In this document: positions 1 through 10,948 of the stretch, piece by piece | Position numbering within the stretch: the first letter of the stretch is position 1 | Layout of the letters: every line of letters begins with the position of its first letter | NCBI GenBank assembly: GCA_026545765.1 | Contig: CM048839.1 | Location: 56,173,177-56,237,176 of the forward strand | Reading direction: 5' to 3' | Origin: Plantago major | Lineage: Eukaryota; Streptophyta; Magnoliopsida; Lamiales; Plantaginaceae | DNA: 64,000 bases | Made by a program: the position numbers and the translations under genes | Notes under the pieces: model-generated | Databases searched by the model: none | Seen by the model: only the letters and a program-made list of their open reading frames with translations | Told to the model about the DNA's origin: nothing

Positions 1-1311
1 GAGCTCTCATCAGCATTAGGAACTGATTGGTCCATAATCCCTGCGGTTTCTATAGATAGGGCTTGGTATCTATCACTACTTGCTTTAGCAGCATTTACGA
101 GTTCATCAGCAAGGCTTTCGGTAATAGTCTCAACATTTCTGAAAGCACTTTCTCTTGCTGAGTCTACTTGTTCAGTAGTTGATACCTCTTTTGCAGCATT
201 GATGAGTTCATCTGCATTTATGAGTTCATCGGCAGGTACGGCAGGTATCTGGGAGTCGACAACCTCAATGGGTGTGCCTTCTGATTTGCCAGCAGACTTC
301 CTTCGTGAAGTTTTGGGCTTCTTGGTCACAACTTTTCCCTCAGATACCTCTTCAGTCTTTCGCTTCTTGGAACCTTTCTGAGATCCAGTAACCTTTTTCA
401 TCATGTTCGTATACTCATATTTGTAGAGTAGGTTCTTTGTTGGCGATGTCGCCTTCTCCGAGCTCAATGCCAAGCTTCTCCAGCAAGTAACATATCTTTA
501 GACCATAGCTTACTGTGGCCTTTGGCTCAGCAAGTACCTTATCGATTGTAGGCTCAAAGCCTTGAATCTTCTTCACAAATTTCATAAAGGCGTACTTTCC
601 CCAATTGAAAGGGTTTTCCAGCCTTTTCTCTTGTTGTTGCAACAAGAACATCATCATCCAGCGTTCTTGGCTTATCTGGTCAGCACCTCCTTGTAGACCA
701 TCAAAGCATCTGTGAAGAATGCATGCCAGCACATCCCAGTGAACCAACAGATGTCTGGTTCTGATGTCAGCAAGCTTGAAATCAGTGGGTGTATCTGATT
801 TTTCAAGATCACACACATCCTTTGACAGCTTGTTTTACACCTTCAAGGAGATCATCATCCTTGGTGTCTATTTCAAAATCCTTTCCAAGATTTTGAAGGT
901 CAAACAACTTGCAGAAAGTTGTTAAGTCCAGAAGGATTTCCTTTCCTTGGACTGAAGTTCTGATAGACACTATTGCAGTGCCTTCAGAAACATAGGATAT
1001 AATCCTGGAGTTGTTGTAGAATTCTAACACATCTAGTGAAGAGATTCTACTGGGTAGAGCTGATAGAAAACCCTTGATTTTTGCCTTTACAAGCATGTCA
1101 AGTATCAGTTTTCAGTCGGCTTGAGTCTCAACAGCAGCAGTGAGGTATTCCTCGATCATGGCACCACCCCAAATCATTTTGTGATTTGATGTCCAATGAT
1201 CGGGATTGAAGTTCCCTACCAATCGATTGTTGATAACTACCAACTCTGGTGCTTGCTTTTCAGCATGCAGGTACTTTGGGATTTCTGGGTAGTTGATCGT
1301 TTGGGGGCCAT
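1..1311 (-). pseudogene. Cop-A third (env-like) ORF, N-terminal part, broken
   Basis: The ORF starts at the ATG at 1311 (MAPK...) and runs off the left edge. It matches the Cop-B third ORF (start 25978): shared landmarks are the VLEFYNNSRII block, the HRCFDGLQGGADQISQERW block and NPFNWGKYAFMKFVKKIQGF. Open stretches are 1096-809 and 816-415, shifted relative to each other, with another frame break near 1270. The N-terminal region resembles the uncharacterised 'putative plant transposon protein' family found in plant retroelements (assignment from memory of the family, moderate). No signal peptide or clear membrane segment is visible, so 'envelope-like' describes position only. Its function is unknown. 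Confidence 0.75.
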
Positions 1312-1490
1312 CTCTTTATATATCGTAAGTTTTTTGAGGTTTGAAATAGATTAAGGTGTAAGATTAGTGATTCTTTGCAGAAAAACTAATTTGGGAGCAG
1401 AGATTTGCAGAGAGGATAGAATGGTTTTTGCTATTCTTGTGCAAGTCAGAATGTTGGATTAGGCGAAAGTGATTTCTTTTGCCAAAATCC

Positions 1491-1500
1491 TATATATATA
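1491..1500 (-). promoter_or_regulatory. TATA-like box upstream of Cop-A third ORF
   Basis: TATATATATA about 180 bp upstream of the third-ORF ATG at 1311. Cop-B has the same box at 26171-26180 and Cop-E has TATATAAA at 59028-59035, with similar spacing and a shared downstream CTTTCGCCTAA. Inferred to be an internal promoter; no transcript evidence is available here. Confidence 0.5.
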
Positions 1501-1943
1501 GCAATGAAATCTCAACAGACATATACATACAAATCAATTTTGTGTGTAAGTATCTGTGTATTGCAGATAGGCGTGGGTAAAAGCTTGTTCGCCATTAAAT
1601 GCATAGTGGGCCATGCTGGGATTTCAATAGTCCACTATTTACCGAGAATTAATCTCCGCCGTAATGATCAATCGCCCATTTCATCAAGGGTCACCATTGC
1701 TTCTTCAGCAATGATCACAATCAACAATTGTAATTGTGCCCATTTAATGAATGTTGGCTATTAGCTATCTGAATCACGTTTCTGTGTGAATAAGAACACT
1801 GTTGTATCTGATTCTATCTTATACTTGTTGTCTTTTCAAAGTTTTTCACACAGATCGAAATAATTCAAATTTCAAGATAGTAGTTTACAGTAGACAGTTG
1901 TACTATTCTCTTTTGTGTTCCCCCTCACTGAGTGACCTAGATA

Positions 1944-2052
1944 TCTGAGTACCCATTTCAGAGATCTTCAAATAGTCATTTTACCCTTTAGCCTTTGATT
2001 TCTGGATACCCGTTCCAGATACCTCTTCTCTTGTCTGGATACCCGTTCCAGA
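1944..2052 (-). repeat. Hairpin repeats with ACGGGTA loop (Cop-A)
   Basis: Three inverted repeats: 1944-1962, 2001-2019 and 2034-2052. The last two read TCTGGA-ACGGGTA-TCCAGA on the element strand (6-bp stem, 7-nt loop). The first has stem TCTGA/TCAGA with loop ATGGGTA. Equivalent hairpins occupy the same spacer in the other copies. Confidence 0.75.
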
Positions 2053-2099
2053 TTCCTTTTCTCTCTCCTTTGATATCTTCTTCAGATATCTGAACTTTT

Positions 2100-5000
2100 T
2101 CAGTTCTTTGGTAGCTCCATTAGTCCAAGACTGTATCTTAAGGCTAAGAATCTACTTTCTTGTAGTGGCTTAGTGAAGATATCTGCAAGTTGGTCTTCAG
2201 TGCCAATCTTGAGTATCTCTATATTGCCTTTTTCAACGTGGTCTCTGATGAAGTGGTGTCTAACATCAATGTGCTTTGTTCTTGCATGAAACTTAGGGTT
2301 CTGAGTTATGGCAATAGCACTTATGTTGTCACAGAAAATGGGAGTTTTCTCTTCATTGAATCCATAGTCTCTGAGTTGTTGTTGTATCCACAATATTTGT
2401 GAAGCGCAACATCCCGCAGCAATATATTCAGCCTATGTGGTAGATGTGGCAATTGAGTTTTGTTTCTTGCTGAACCAAGATATTAATCTAGCACCAAGAA
2501 CTTGACAAGTTCCTGAGGTGCTTTTTCTATCAAGCAATGATCCAGCATAGTCTGCATCTGAATAGCCAACCAAACTCAATCCACTATCTTTTGGATACCA
2601 CAATCCAACTTCTACAGTACCCTTTACATACCTTAATATCTTCATAGCAAAGTTGTAGTGTGACTGCATTGGATTTGTTTGAAATCTGGCACACACTCCA
2701 ACTGCATATTGAATATCAGGTCTACTTGCAGTGAGGTATAGTAGACACCCAATCAATTTCCTATACTTGTGTTCTTCAACACTCTTGTCAGATTCAGTAT
2801 AGGTCATTTTGGTTCCAATGCTCATAGGTATCTCAGCATTCTTTTCAGAAGGCTTTAGATTAAACTTGTTGAACATGTCTTTTGCATACTTTGTTTAACT
2901 AATAAATATTCCATCATTGAGTTGCTTGACTTGCAGTCCTAGGAAGTAATTCAATTCTCCCATCATGCTCATCTCGAATTTACTTTTCATGAGTTCAGCA
3001 AGTCTTCACAAAGTTGCTTGTCTTTAGATCCAAATATAATGTCATCGACGTATACTTGAACTAAAAGTAGTTTTCCATCATGGTTCAATGTGAAGAGTGT
3101 TTTATCAACATCTCCTTTCTTGAAACCACTTTTGAGTAGGTATCTGGCCAATGTATCATACCATGCTCTTGGAGCTTGTTTCAGCCCATATAGAGCTTTC
3201 TGAAGCTTATAGACCATCCTACTTCCTGAGGAAACTTCAAAACCTGGTGGTTGCTCAACATAGACTTCCTCAGCAAGTTCACCATTTAGAAATGTACTCT
3301 TGACATCCATTTGATAAACTGTAAAGTCATTATGAGCTGCAAAGGCTAGAAAGAGTCTTATAGCATCCAATCTTGCAACTGGTGCATAAGATTCATCAAA
3401 ATCTAGTCCTTCAGTCTGGGTGAATCCCTTGGCAACCAACCTAGCTTTGTTTCTGGTTATTTCACCAGACTCATTCATTTTGTTTCTGAAAACCCACTTG
3501 GTTCCGATTACAGATATTCCGTCATCAAATGGAACCAGTTTCCAGACTTTGTTTCTCTCAAATTGATCCAACTCTTCTTGCATTGCAGAGATCCAATATT
3601 GATCCTTTAATGCTTCTTCTATAGTCTTTGGTTCAATGTTTGAGATGAAACATCCATAGAGACAATTTGCTTTTTCAGCAATTGCTCTTCTAGTTCTAAC
3701 TCCTTGGTCTATGGAACCAATCACATCCTTTGCAGGATGATTTCTTATCCATTTCATAATGGGTTTTGAACTAGTAGGATCAATATCATTTTGATTTGTA
3801 TGTGAATCAATATGATCTTGATGAGATACTTGTACAGTATCTAAGATATCTGACACATTGGAAATGCCATGGATATCTGACACTTTTTCAGTGTTAGAGA
3901 TATCTGAATCTTGCATTTCAGCAATCTCATTTTCAGATACCTCTCCATGATGAAGGTTCTCGATAACCTGTTTCATTTCTGGAATTCTAATAGGAAATTC
4001 TTCATCATGTCTTAGAGTCATCTGGTTGTTACTAAGAATAGGTTGCTTTTCATTGTCAGACTCATTCTCTATTTGAAAGATAGAATTGTTTTCTTCTGAG
4101 GATCCTTTTTCAGAATCTTTAATCATCATTTCTTTGAACCTATCTAAGAGATCATCATTTAAGAGTAATTTCTTGTTTCCTTCATAGAACACTACATGAA
4201 CAGATTCTTCGATCTTTTGCGTTCTTTTGTTGTAGATTCTGTAGGCTTTGCTATTCAGAGAATAACCAAGAAATACTCCTTCATCTGCCTTTGGTTGAAA
4301 TGTTCTCAAGTATTCTTTTCCATTATTAAGAATAAAACATCTGCAACCAAACACCCTTAGATGTTTGATACCAGGGGGTCTACCAATGAAAAGCTCGTAA
4401 GGAGTTTTGTCATGATGTTTGTTAATCAGACATCTACTCTCAGCCAAGCACGCTGTGTTTACAGCTTCAACCCAATAAATTTCACTTATTTCAGTGTCAG
4501 CAAGCATTGTTCTTGCTGCTTCTTTTAGGGTCCTATTCTTCTTTCAGCAACACCATTTTGTTGTGGTGTTCTTACAGAAGATAGTTGATGTTGTATACCT
4601 TTGCTGGTACAAAACTCTTTTATGTACTGGTTCACAAACTCAGTACCATGGTTTGTTCTGATTATAGATACCTTGTCATTTTTCATGACTTCGAGCTTAT
4701 TCAGCAAGTTGGGTATTTCACCCCTTGTATCTGATTTGTGTTTGAGAAAGACACCCAAGTGAATCTTGAGTAATCATCAACAACAACCAGACCATACTTC
4801 TTTCCTGCATAACTAGTTACTGAGGATTCAAAAAGAATGTAACATTTGCAGTGGCCTTTCACTGGAATGTCTAGTTTTAGACTTGAAAGATGTTTTGGAT
4901 TGTTTTCCCATTTGGAAAGCTGAGCATACACCTTCTTTTCTATATGCCATTTTGGGTACACCAACCACCAACTCTTTCTTGGCTAGCTTATTCAGAGTTT

Positions 5001-5460
5001 TGAAATTCAAGTGACTCATTCTTTCATGCCATAGCCAATTTTCTTCAGTGTGGCCAGATTGACTCACCATGAGACATTCTTCGGTTGTGGCGGATGCCCA
5101 ATCAGCAACATAAAGATTTCCTTTACGCCTTGCAACCAAGACTGTCTGCTTTGACTCATTGTCAATAACTTTACATAGTTTTGACTTGAACTTGACAGTG
5201 TACCCTTTGTCCACTAGTTGACTCATGCTTAGGAGATTATATTTCAATCCCTTTACATGAAGTACTTCAGAGATCGTAAGGGCTCCAATCTTCAAATTTC
5301 CAAAACCTATGGTTGGATTTTCATCTCCTCCAGCAAACCTGATAATTGGTCCAGCATTGCAATTTTTGTAGTCAATCAGATTTGCTTTGTCTCCTATCAT
5401 GTGCTTCCCACATCCACTATCAAAATGCCACTTTGAATTAGTCTTTAGAGTGTTCTGCAC
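2100..5460 (-). pseudogene. Cop-A pol (protease-integrase-RT-RNase H), frameshifted
   Basis: Copia-order polyprotein. The protease begins after ATG 5460 with the DSGCGKHM active-site motif. A GAG-pre-integrase segment follows (WLWHERMSHLNFKTLNKL), then the integrase core with [11 protein letters not shown] around the catalytic Glu, then RT (4507-2987) with YVDDIIFGS and KWVFRNKMN, then RNase H (2876-2100) with GYSDADYAGS and ending GLMELPKN. Frame breaks lie near 4960, 4730, 4515, 2985, 2430 and 2395. The expected first integrase Asp region reads ILFESSV instead of MDLFESSV. It is downstream of gag in the same frame, separated by a conserved stop (see 5479-5481). Not functional as it stands. 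Confidence 0.9.
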
Positions 5461-5478
5461 AAAACAGGAAATAGGAGA

Positions 5479-8017
5479 TTAGGTTCTCATACCAACAATG
5501 GAACCATCTGGACTAAAGAATCTTCCAGTAGGAATCCATTTTTGAATGAATTTCTTAGAAAAATTCTTTTGTCTAACAGGAACATAAGGAGGAATCCTAG
5601 TTAAATGATTTGTATCATTGTTGTTAAGAACTATTTTCTTCCTTGGTGTGTTCCTTGGTGCTCCATTTGGTTCTTTCAGATACCTGTCAGGTTTCTGAGT
5701 CTGCTTCTCAGCAAACTTAGCTTTCCTAGCCAGATTTCTTCTAGCCCTGCATTCATATTTTTAGTGGCTTGATTTATCTTCCACTTCTGATAATTGTTGT
5801 GAGCAATTCTAGCTTTTAACCATCGTTCTTGCTCTTGTTTGTATTCACGAGCAAGTTGCTTCCCGATGGCTTTATAGCCAATATCGTTCCGAGCACCTGG
5901 TGCTATCTGAGATCTCTTCTCAGCAGCTTTGCTAGTCTCGGGATAATCTATTTTCTTTCCAGAAAATGTGACATAGGAGAATTTGTCAGCTCTTGCAATT
6001 TTTCCTTTGTGAGAGACATAGCACTGTGGGTGATTACACTTTTCAGTGTTATGTTTCTTTTCAGAGATATTTCCCACATTTTTCCTTTGGACTTGTTTTT
6101 CCCACAAAGGCTTGGTCGCTACTTCCTTTCCTTTGTCGACAATCTTAGCTTTCTGATCGATACTATAGATTGTTTGGGAATCACCTTGCTGAGCACTGAC
6201 AAATGTTCGCCCTTCATTACTCTTATTCAGAGTGGTGGAACTGTCTGTGTGTGTGTCCAGCCCAAGTCCTCTCTTTTCTGAAGGATCTCTTAAATAAGAT
6301 TGTACTTCAGTAAGAGTGTCACTGGCTTTGGCATATGATTGAAAAGATAGTTCTTTCTTTTTGAGTTCCTTATTCTCAGAAAGAAGATCTTCACATTTCT
6401 TTTGAAGATTGGCCATTGCTACTTTATGTGACTTTTCGGTCTCAGATATCTGAGCCTTGAGAAATGCATTTTCAGCATCCTTTTTCTCAGATATCTTGAA
6501 TAATTGAGAATTTTCCTTTTCAAGAGAATTCTTTTCTTCTTCAAAACTTTCAGCTCTAGCTCGGATTATTAGAAATTCTCTTTCGTAGAGATCAAGTTCT
6601 CTTTTGAGTTTTTTCAGATCTTTGATTCCCTCTTCATCACTTTCATAAGTATAACAGGAAGTATGTGTTACCTCATCAGCCATTAGACAAGGTTCAATGT
6701 TGGAGATATCTGGAAAGATTTCTTCAGCCATTCCACACACTTCTTTCTTCCTTTAACCAAAGTCAATTACTTCATGAGAGACACCGCACATTTCTGGGGA
6801 AGGCAGTGTGGAATCATCTGAATCCTCATCCTCATCCTCAGAATCAGATTCAATATTTAGAGCATCCAGTTGAATTTGAATCTTTTTCCTTTCTTCAGTG
6901 AGCATAGCTCTCTGACTTCTTTTGAAGATTCTTCTGTTTTTCTTGTCACCTGTCTTTAGTTTGTTGAGGACAGGGCATTCCTTCTTGAAATGACCAGGTT
7001 TCTGACAATTGAAACAGATATCGTTTCCGATTTCTGCTTCCTCAGTACTTGATGCATTCTGAGCCGACTTGTTCAGCGAGCTTTGCATATTTTTGTACTA
7101 GTGGTAGTTTGAGCCTAGATGCTTTTTCAGCTTTTCTTTGGCTTTTCTTCTCTCAATTTCTCGACTGACATATTTTCCCATTTGCTATACAGCAAGAGCA
7201 TCCTCAGTCACTTCCTTGCCTTTCTTCTTTTCATAAGTTCCTTGAGCAACTATAACGATATTCTGCAACTTCTCAGTTGTTTGTTCTCTTTGAGTTGTCT
7301 CATAGTCAACAGTGGAAAGATGTGAGAAAAGTTCTACAGGAGTGATATCTGGAATTCCTTGGTTAAAGTAGAAAAACTTTGTGTGTTCCTAGTTATGATT
7401 TAGACTCCTCACAATAGTTTTAATCTTTTTTGACTAGGTATATCTATTACTTTCATCAAGTGCAGCCATGTCACTCATAAGTGTTGTAAACCGGAAATCT
7501 AGTTCTTCAAGAGTCTCTGTGGGACCTTGTTTAAAGTTTGGGAATTTGAGCTTCAAAACTTCGAACTTGTTTTCCTTTCTTTTCTCATTGCCGGCACAAA
7601 TTTCTTCAATCAGTTGCCAGGCCACTTTCGCCGTTTTTGCACCCCACAGTTTACACTGTATGTGCTCTGGAGTAGAACGTATGATGATATTATGAGCCTG
7701 ACCATCTAGTCGATTTCTCTTGGCATCTTCCGATGTCCAGAGCTCTCTGGGCTTTGATTCGTAAATAACTTGACTGGTAGGTCTCCCACTAGTTGACGCA
7801 TCTGTCTGTGAAGACCCATCGCTTTGTTCTCTGTCTCTACCATTTGAAACCTCCATGACTTGCTTTTGTTGTTGAATGACTATCGGGCCATTCTTTATTA
7901 CTTCGATCATTTCGTCACTGATGGCTTCTAGGTGGAGCATCATGTTGTTCTTCCATTTTTCATAATTCTCTGGCGAATGACCCGGTGCTTGAGAATTGTG
8001 GCGTCACTTAAAGACAT
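5479..8017 (-). pseudogene. Cop-A gag, broken
   Basis: Starts at ATG 8017 (MSLSDA..., matching Cop-C 36853) and ends at TAA 5479-5481. N-terminal part (7943-7434) is a copia-type gag with the segments EAISDEMIEVIKNG and ELWTSEDAKRNRLDGQA. Then comes a zinc knuckle CFNCQKPGHFKKEC (CX2CX4HX4C, about 7045-7000), then a long Glu/Lys-rich predicted coiled coil (6740-6280), then a basic C-terminal tail. A long gag with a coiled-coil extension is typical of Sireviruses. There is a frameshift directly after the start, an in-frame TAG near 7392 and shifts near 7430, 7090 and 5690. Confidence 0.85.
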
Positions 8018-8121
8018 CCTGCAGCAAACACACTTAACAAACAAATCAAGTGTAGGTGAAAAGCAGTTAGTGGGCACTTATCTGGGATCTACGTTCAGTG
8101 CAGAAGGCTTGGGAACCTCCT

Positions 8122-8133
8122 ACTCTGATACCA
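8122..8133 (-). other. Primer binding site of Cop-A
   Basis: On the minus strand reads TGGTATCAGAGT, one base off the TGGTATCAGAGC complementary to the 3' end of plant initiator tRNA-Met. It lies 2 bp inside the LTR end at 8136, as expected for a copia element. Confidence 0.9.
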
Positions 8134-8496
8134 CTTGTTGGTCCAGATAACGGCAAAGTAAAAGACTAGAGGGGGAGGGGGGTGAATAGTCTTTTAAAAC
8201 TTTTGTCGATAACGGATATATAAGATACTTAATTCGAGAGGAAAAACTTTTACGTGACAGTGTGTGCTTTCAAGAAGATGTGTGTAAGTACTTTGCAAGA
8301 TAAGTAAAGCAAGTAATAAAGCTGCGAAGTAAATAACACAAGTCTTTTATAGTGGTATCTGAAGGTGGCGTAATCCTTCAACTAATCCACTTGACGCCTT
8401 TCGCACTAGAATCCACTAAGACAGATAAATGAGTTAACCTTACAGATATCTTCTCTTGATTCCTAAATACACTAGGTTCCCAACCAAGTGTTCCCC

Positions 8497-8647
8497 CTGA
8501 GTTATTCCCCGGCTTTCACAGCCAAGTACTTCCTGTACTCAGAAACCTTTTTGAGCTATTCCTTAGCTTCCCATGCTAAGTACTTCTTGTGCTCAGCAAC
8601 CTTGGAGTTATTCCTTAGTTTCCCAAACTAAGTACTTCCTATACTCC
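8497..8647 (-). repeat. Triple hairpin array in Cop-A LTR
   Basis: Three ~45-nt units: 8497-8542, 8552-8595 and 8604-8647. On the element strand the outer stems are CTGAGT/ACTCAG, TGAGC/GCTCA and GGAGT/ACTCC for the three units. Each has an inner stem next to AGTA on the 5' side and GAA on the 3' side. Located about 380 nt downstream of the LTR TATA box, so it lies in the transcript leader. Confidence 0.75.
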
Positions 8648-9028
8648 ACGCCGAATATGGTGTTGGTTTTAGGTTTGTTTATCAGGTGAGCTTCTTAAAT
8701 AACTTATTCAGTTATTCAGATAGCTCTATAAATCAAGTATACTTAATACACTTTTCAATGTATGGTATCTTGTTCTCTACTGACCCAAGTCTATTGTAAG
8801 TGTTCCAGAGAATGAATCTCATATATGAAATCTTAGTTCAACTCCTTCATAGATAACAATGCTTGTTAAGGATCAGGACACTTAGAACTTTTGTGCTACT
8901 AAGAATCAAGAGCTTTGGTCGCAACAGAAAGCTTGAAGGTAAGTAGTTTGCTTGAGAGAGCTTGTGAGAATATTCAGTATGTAGTTCTGTGTTGTCTAAG
9001 GTGTGTTCTCAAGCAGTCTAAGTGTTGA

Positions 9029-9036
9029 TATTTATA
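9029..9036 (-). promoter_or_regulatory. LTR TATA box, Cop-A
   Basis: TATAAATA on the minus strand, in the context TCATCTATAAATATCAACAC. The same sequence sits at the same place in the four LTRs of Cop-B and Cop-C. Likely the pol II promoter of the element; transcription would start about 30 bp further along, toward lower coordinates. Confidence 0.75.
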
Positions 9037-9763
9037 GATGAATTTGAGTGCCGCTTGAATAGTATCCGTTAGACTTAACTCAATTTCAAACTATTGATAT
9101 CTGAATATAGTACTGTAGCAGGTTTGTCTTCTTCTTCAGAAGCTACCGTTTTTGTTCAGACATTTCTGTCTGCGCATTTAATGCACAGTACTATATTTTG
9201 TCCTGTAGTGCCAACGGAAATATGCATGGTATCTGAGATCTTTATACACTCAGAGTTTTCTAAAACTTTGCATGTTCTTTTCCATCGATTATTACAACTC
9301 CAGATACCATTTGTTGACACAACTTTGGTATAAAATATTTCTCTTTCAGAAACATAGTTTTTATCCAAGGTATCTGAGTGTAGATATCTGTGGGCACTTT
9401 CCTCGTCTTAGAAACCTTTTATTCTCAGATATCTTTTGCAACACTTGTGTTTCGAAACACTTGTTTCTTCAAGATATCTGGACATAGGTATCTGAAAAAC
9501 CTTTGTCTTCAGCAATCTTGTGCAGTCTTCAAATCTTCAAACCCGTTGAACTTTTTCTGTTGGAAGTCTTCTTCTTGGTCTTCTTTAGAAAATAAAAATT
9601 ACATTTTGAGACCTAACATCCTATACAAGATTTGTTAGACTATCATACTTAGTAAGTTTCCTCTTTTACAGTGTTCAAGTGAACCAAGAGTACTAACCAC
9701 CTTTCTGAGCTAAGATAAGTCATTAGGTTGCTGATCAAAATCTAAACATATATTCCTAATATT

Positions 9764-9930
9764 AGTGCTCAACAAGATGGTTCCCAAATAACATATAGCA
9801 TTGGTCAGAAAGCTAAGGTTGTTGACAAAGGAAAGATAGTTGCGACCAAACCTTTGTGGGAAAAACAAGTCCAAAAGAAAACTGTTGGGAATGTTTCTAT
9901 AAAGAAACATAACACTGAAAAGTGTAATGA
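9764..9930 (+). pseudogene. Cop-F gag fragment
   Basis: The plus strand encodes a piece of copia gag including KPLWEKQVQKKTVGN and KKHNTEKCN, matching the basic region after the coiled coil in Cop-C gag. Both ends are abrupt: it abuts the truncated Cop-A LTR on the left and a truncated LTR on the right. A remnant only. Confidence 0.85.
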
Positions 9931-10948
9931 TTTTACACTTTTACTATTTACAGATATCAATAGTTTGAATTTCATTAAGCCTAACGGATACTATTCAAAC
10001 GGCATGATTTTCAACTACAAATATCAACACTTAGAATGCTTGAAAAACACACACAGAACTTACACACTGAACTCACTGAAAATACCAAGCCTCTCTGAGA
10101 ATACATCTAGTGGTATTTTTCTCTCAAGCATACAAGTCTTCAACCTACTTATTCTTTAGCTTACAGTTGCGACTAAGCTCTTGAATTCTAAGTAGCACGA
10201 AAGTTCTAAGTGTCCTGATCCTTAACAAGCATTGCTATCTGTGAAGGAGTTGAATCAAAAGATCAAGTATCTGAGATTCATTCTCTAGAACATTTATCAT
10301 AGACTTGGGTCAGTAAAGAACATATCACCACACATTGTGAAGTGTGTTAAGTGATTCTTGTTCAAGAAGGTAGTATTATATAACTTTAGAAGTTATTAAT
10401 CTATCAAAACCTGACAAACTACTTTAACCAACACCTTAAACGGCGTGGAGTACGGGAAGTACTTAGTTTGGAAAACTAAGGAATAACTCCAAGGTTACTG
10501 AGCATAGGAAGTACTTAGTTTGGGAAACTAAGGAATAGCTCAAAAGGTTTCTGAGTAGAGGAAGTACTTGGCTGAGAAAGCCGGGGAATAACTCAGGGGG
10601 AACACTTGGTTGGGAACCTAGTGTATTTAGGAATCGAGAGAAGATATTTGTAAGGTGAACTCAATTATCTGTCTTCGTGGATTCTAGGTCTGAGAAAGGC
10701 CGAAGTGGATTAGTTGAAGGATTACGCCACCTTCAGATACCACTATAAAGATCAGTGTTATTTACTTTCTGCAATTTATTACTTGCTTTATTTACCTTGC
10801 TGAGTATTTACACATATCTTCCTGAGCACGTGCACTTGTCACAGAAAAGTTTTCCGCTCTCTGAAATTAAGTATCAGATATCTTCACAGAGATCTGAGAA
10901 ATTGTGTTTATCGACAAAAGTTGTAAAGACTATTCACCCCCCCCCCCC
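9931..10948 (+). repeat. Cop-F truncated LTR, opposite orientation to Cop-A
   Basis: Same family LTR as 8136-9763 but inverted. It starts inside the LTR (…GATATCAATAGTTTG) and stops within the C-run at 10936-10948, so the terminal ~45 bp is lost. The TATA box is altered (ACAAATAT). With the Cop-A LTR it forms an imperfect inverted repeat of about 1 kb per arm. Confidence 0.85.
10447..10596 (+). repeat. Triple hairpin array in Cop-F LTR
   Basis: Units 10447-10490, 10499-10542 and 10551-10596, read directly on the plus strand. Unit 1 has outer stem GGAGT/ACTCC and inner stem CTTAGTT/AACTAAG. Unit 2 has TGAGC/GCTCA. Unit 3 has CTGAGT/ACTCAG with inner stem CTTGGCT/AGCCGGG, which pairs fully only with G-U wobbles. 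AGTA and GAA flank each inner stem. Confidence 0.75.

Larger units (their letters stand above)
1312..2099 (-). other. Cop-A spacer between pol and third ORF
   Basis: Non-coding 0.8 kb between the pol stop and the third-ORF ATG. It contains a purine-rich GAGGGGGAACAC (1915-1928, minus strand) at a position where Cop-B, Cop-C and Cop-E have the same motif, a run of hairpins (1944-2052) and a TATA-like box (1491-1500). The same order occurs in Cop-B and Cop-E, so the spacer looks functional rather than filler. Confidence 0.7.
8136..9763 (-). repeat. Cop-A 5' LTR, outer end lost
   Basis: Begins (plus strand) TGTTGGTCCAG and matches the LTRs of Cop-B and Cop-C through ...CTAAACATATATTCCTAATA. The terminal ~40 bp ending CTAACA seen in the others is missing, so the LTR was cut at about 9763 where Cop-F begins. 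It holds a TATA box, the three-hairpin array and a G-run near the inner end. Confidence 0.9.

Noticed and set aside
5829-6281. Plus-strand open frame of 150 codons opposite Cop-A gag
   Set aside because: It is antisense to the gag coiled-coil region and recurs opposite the same region in Cop-B and Cop-C only as a shadow; no start context, domain or independent conservation.
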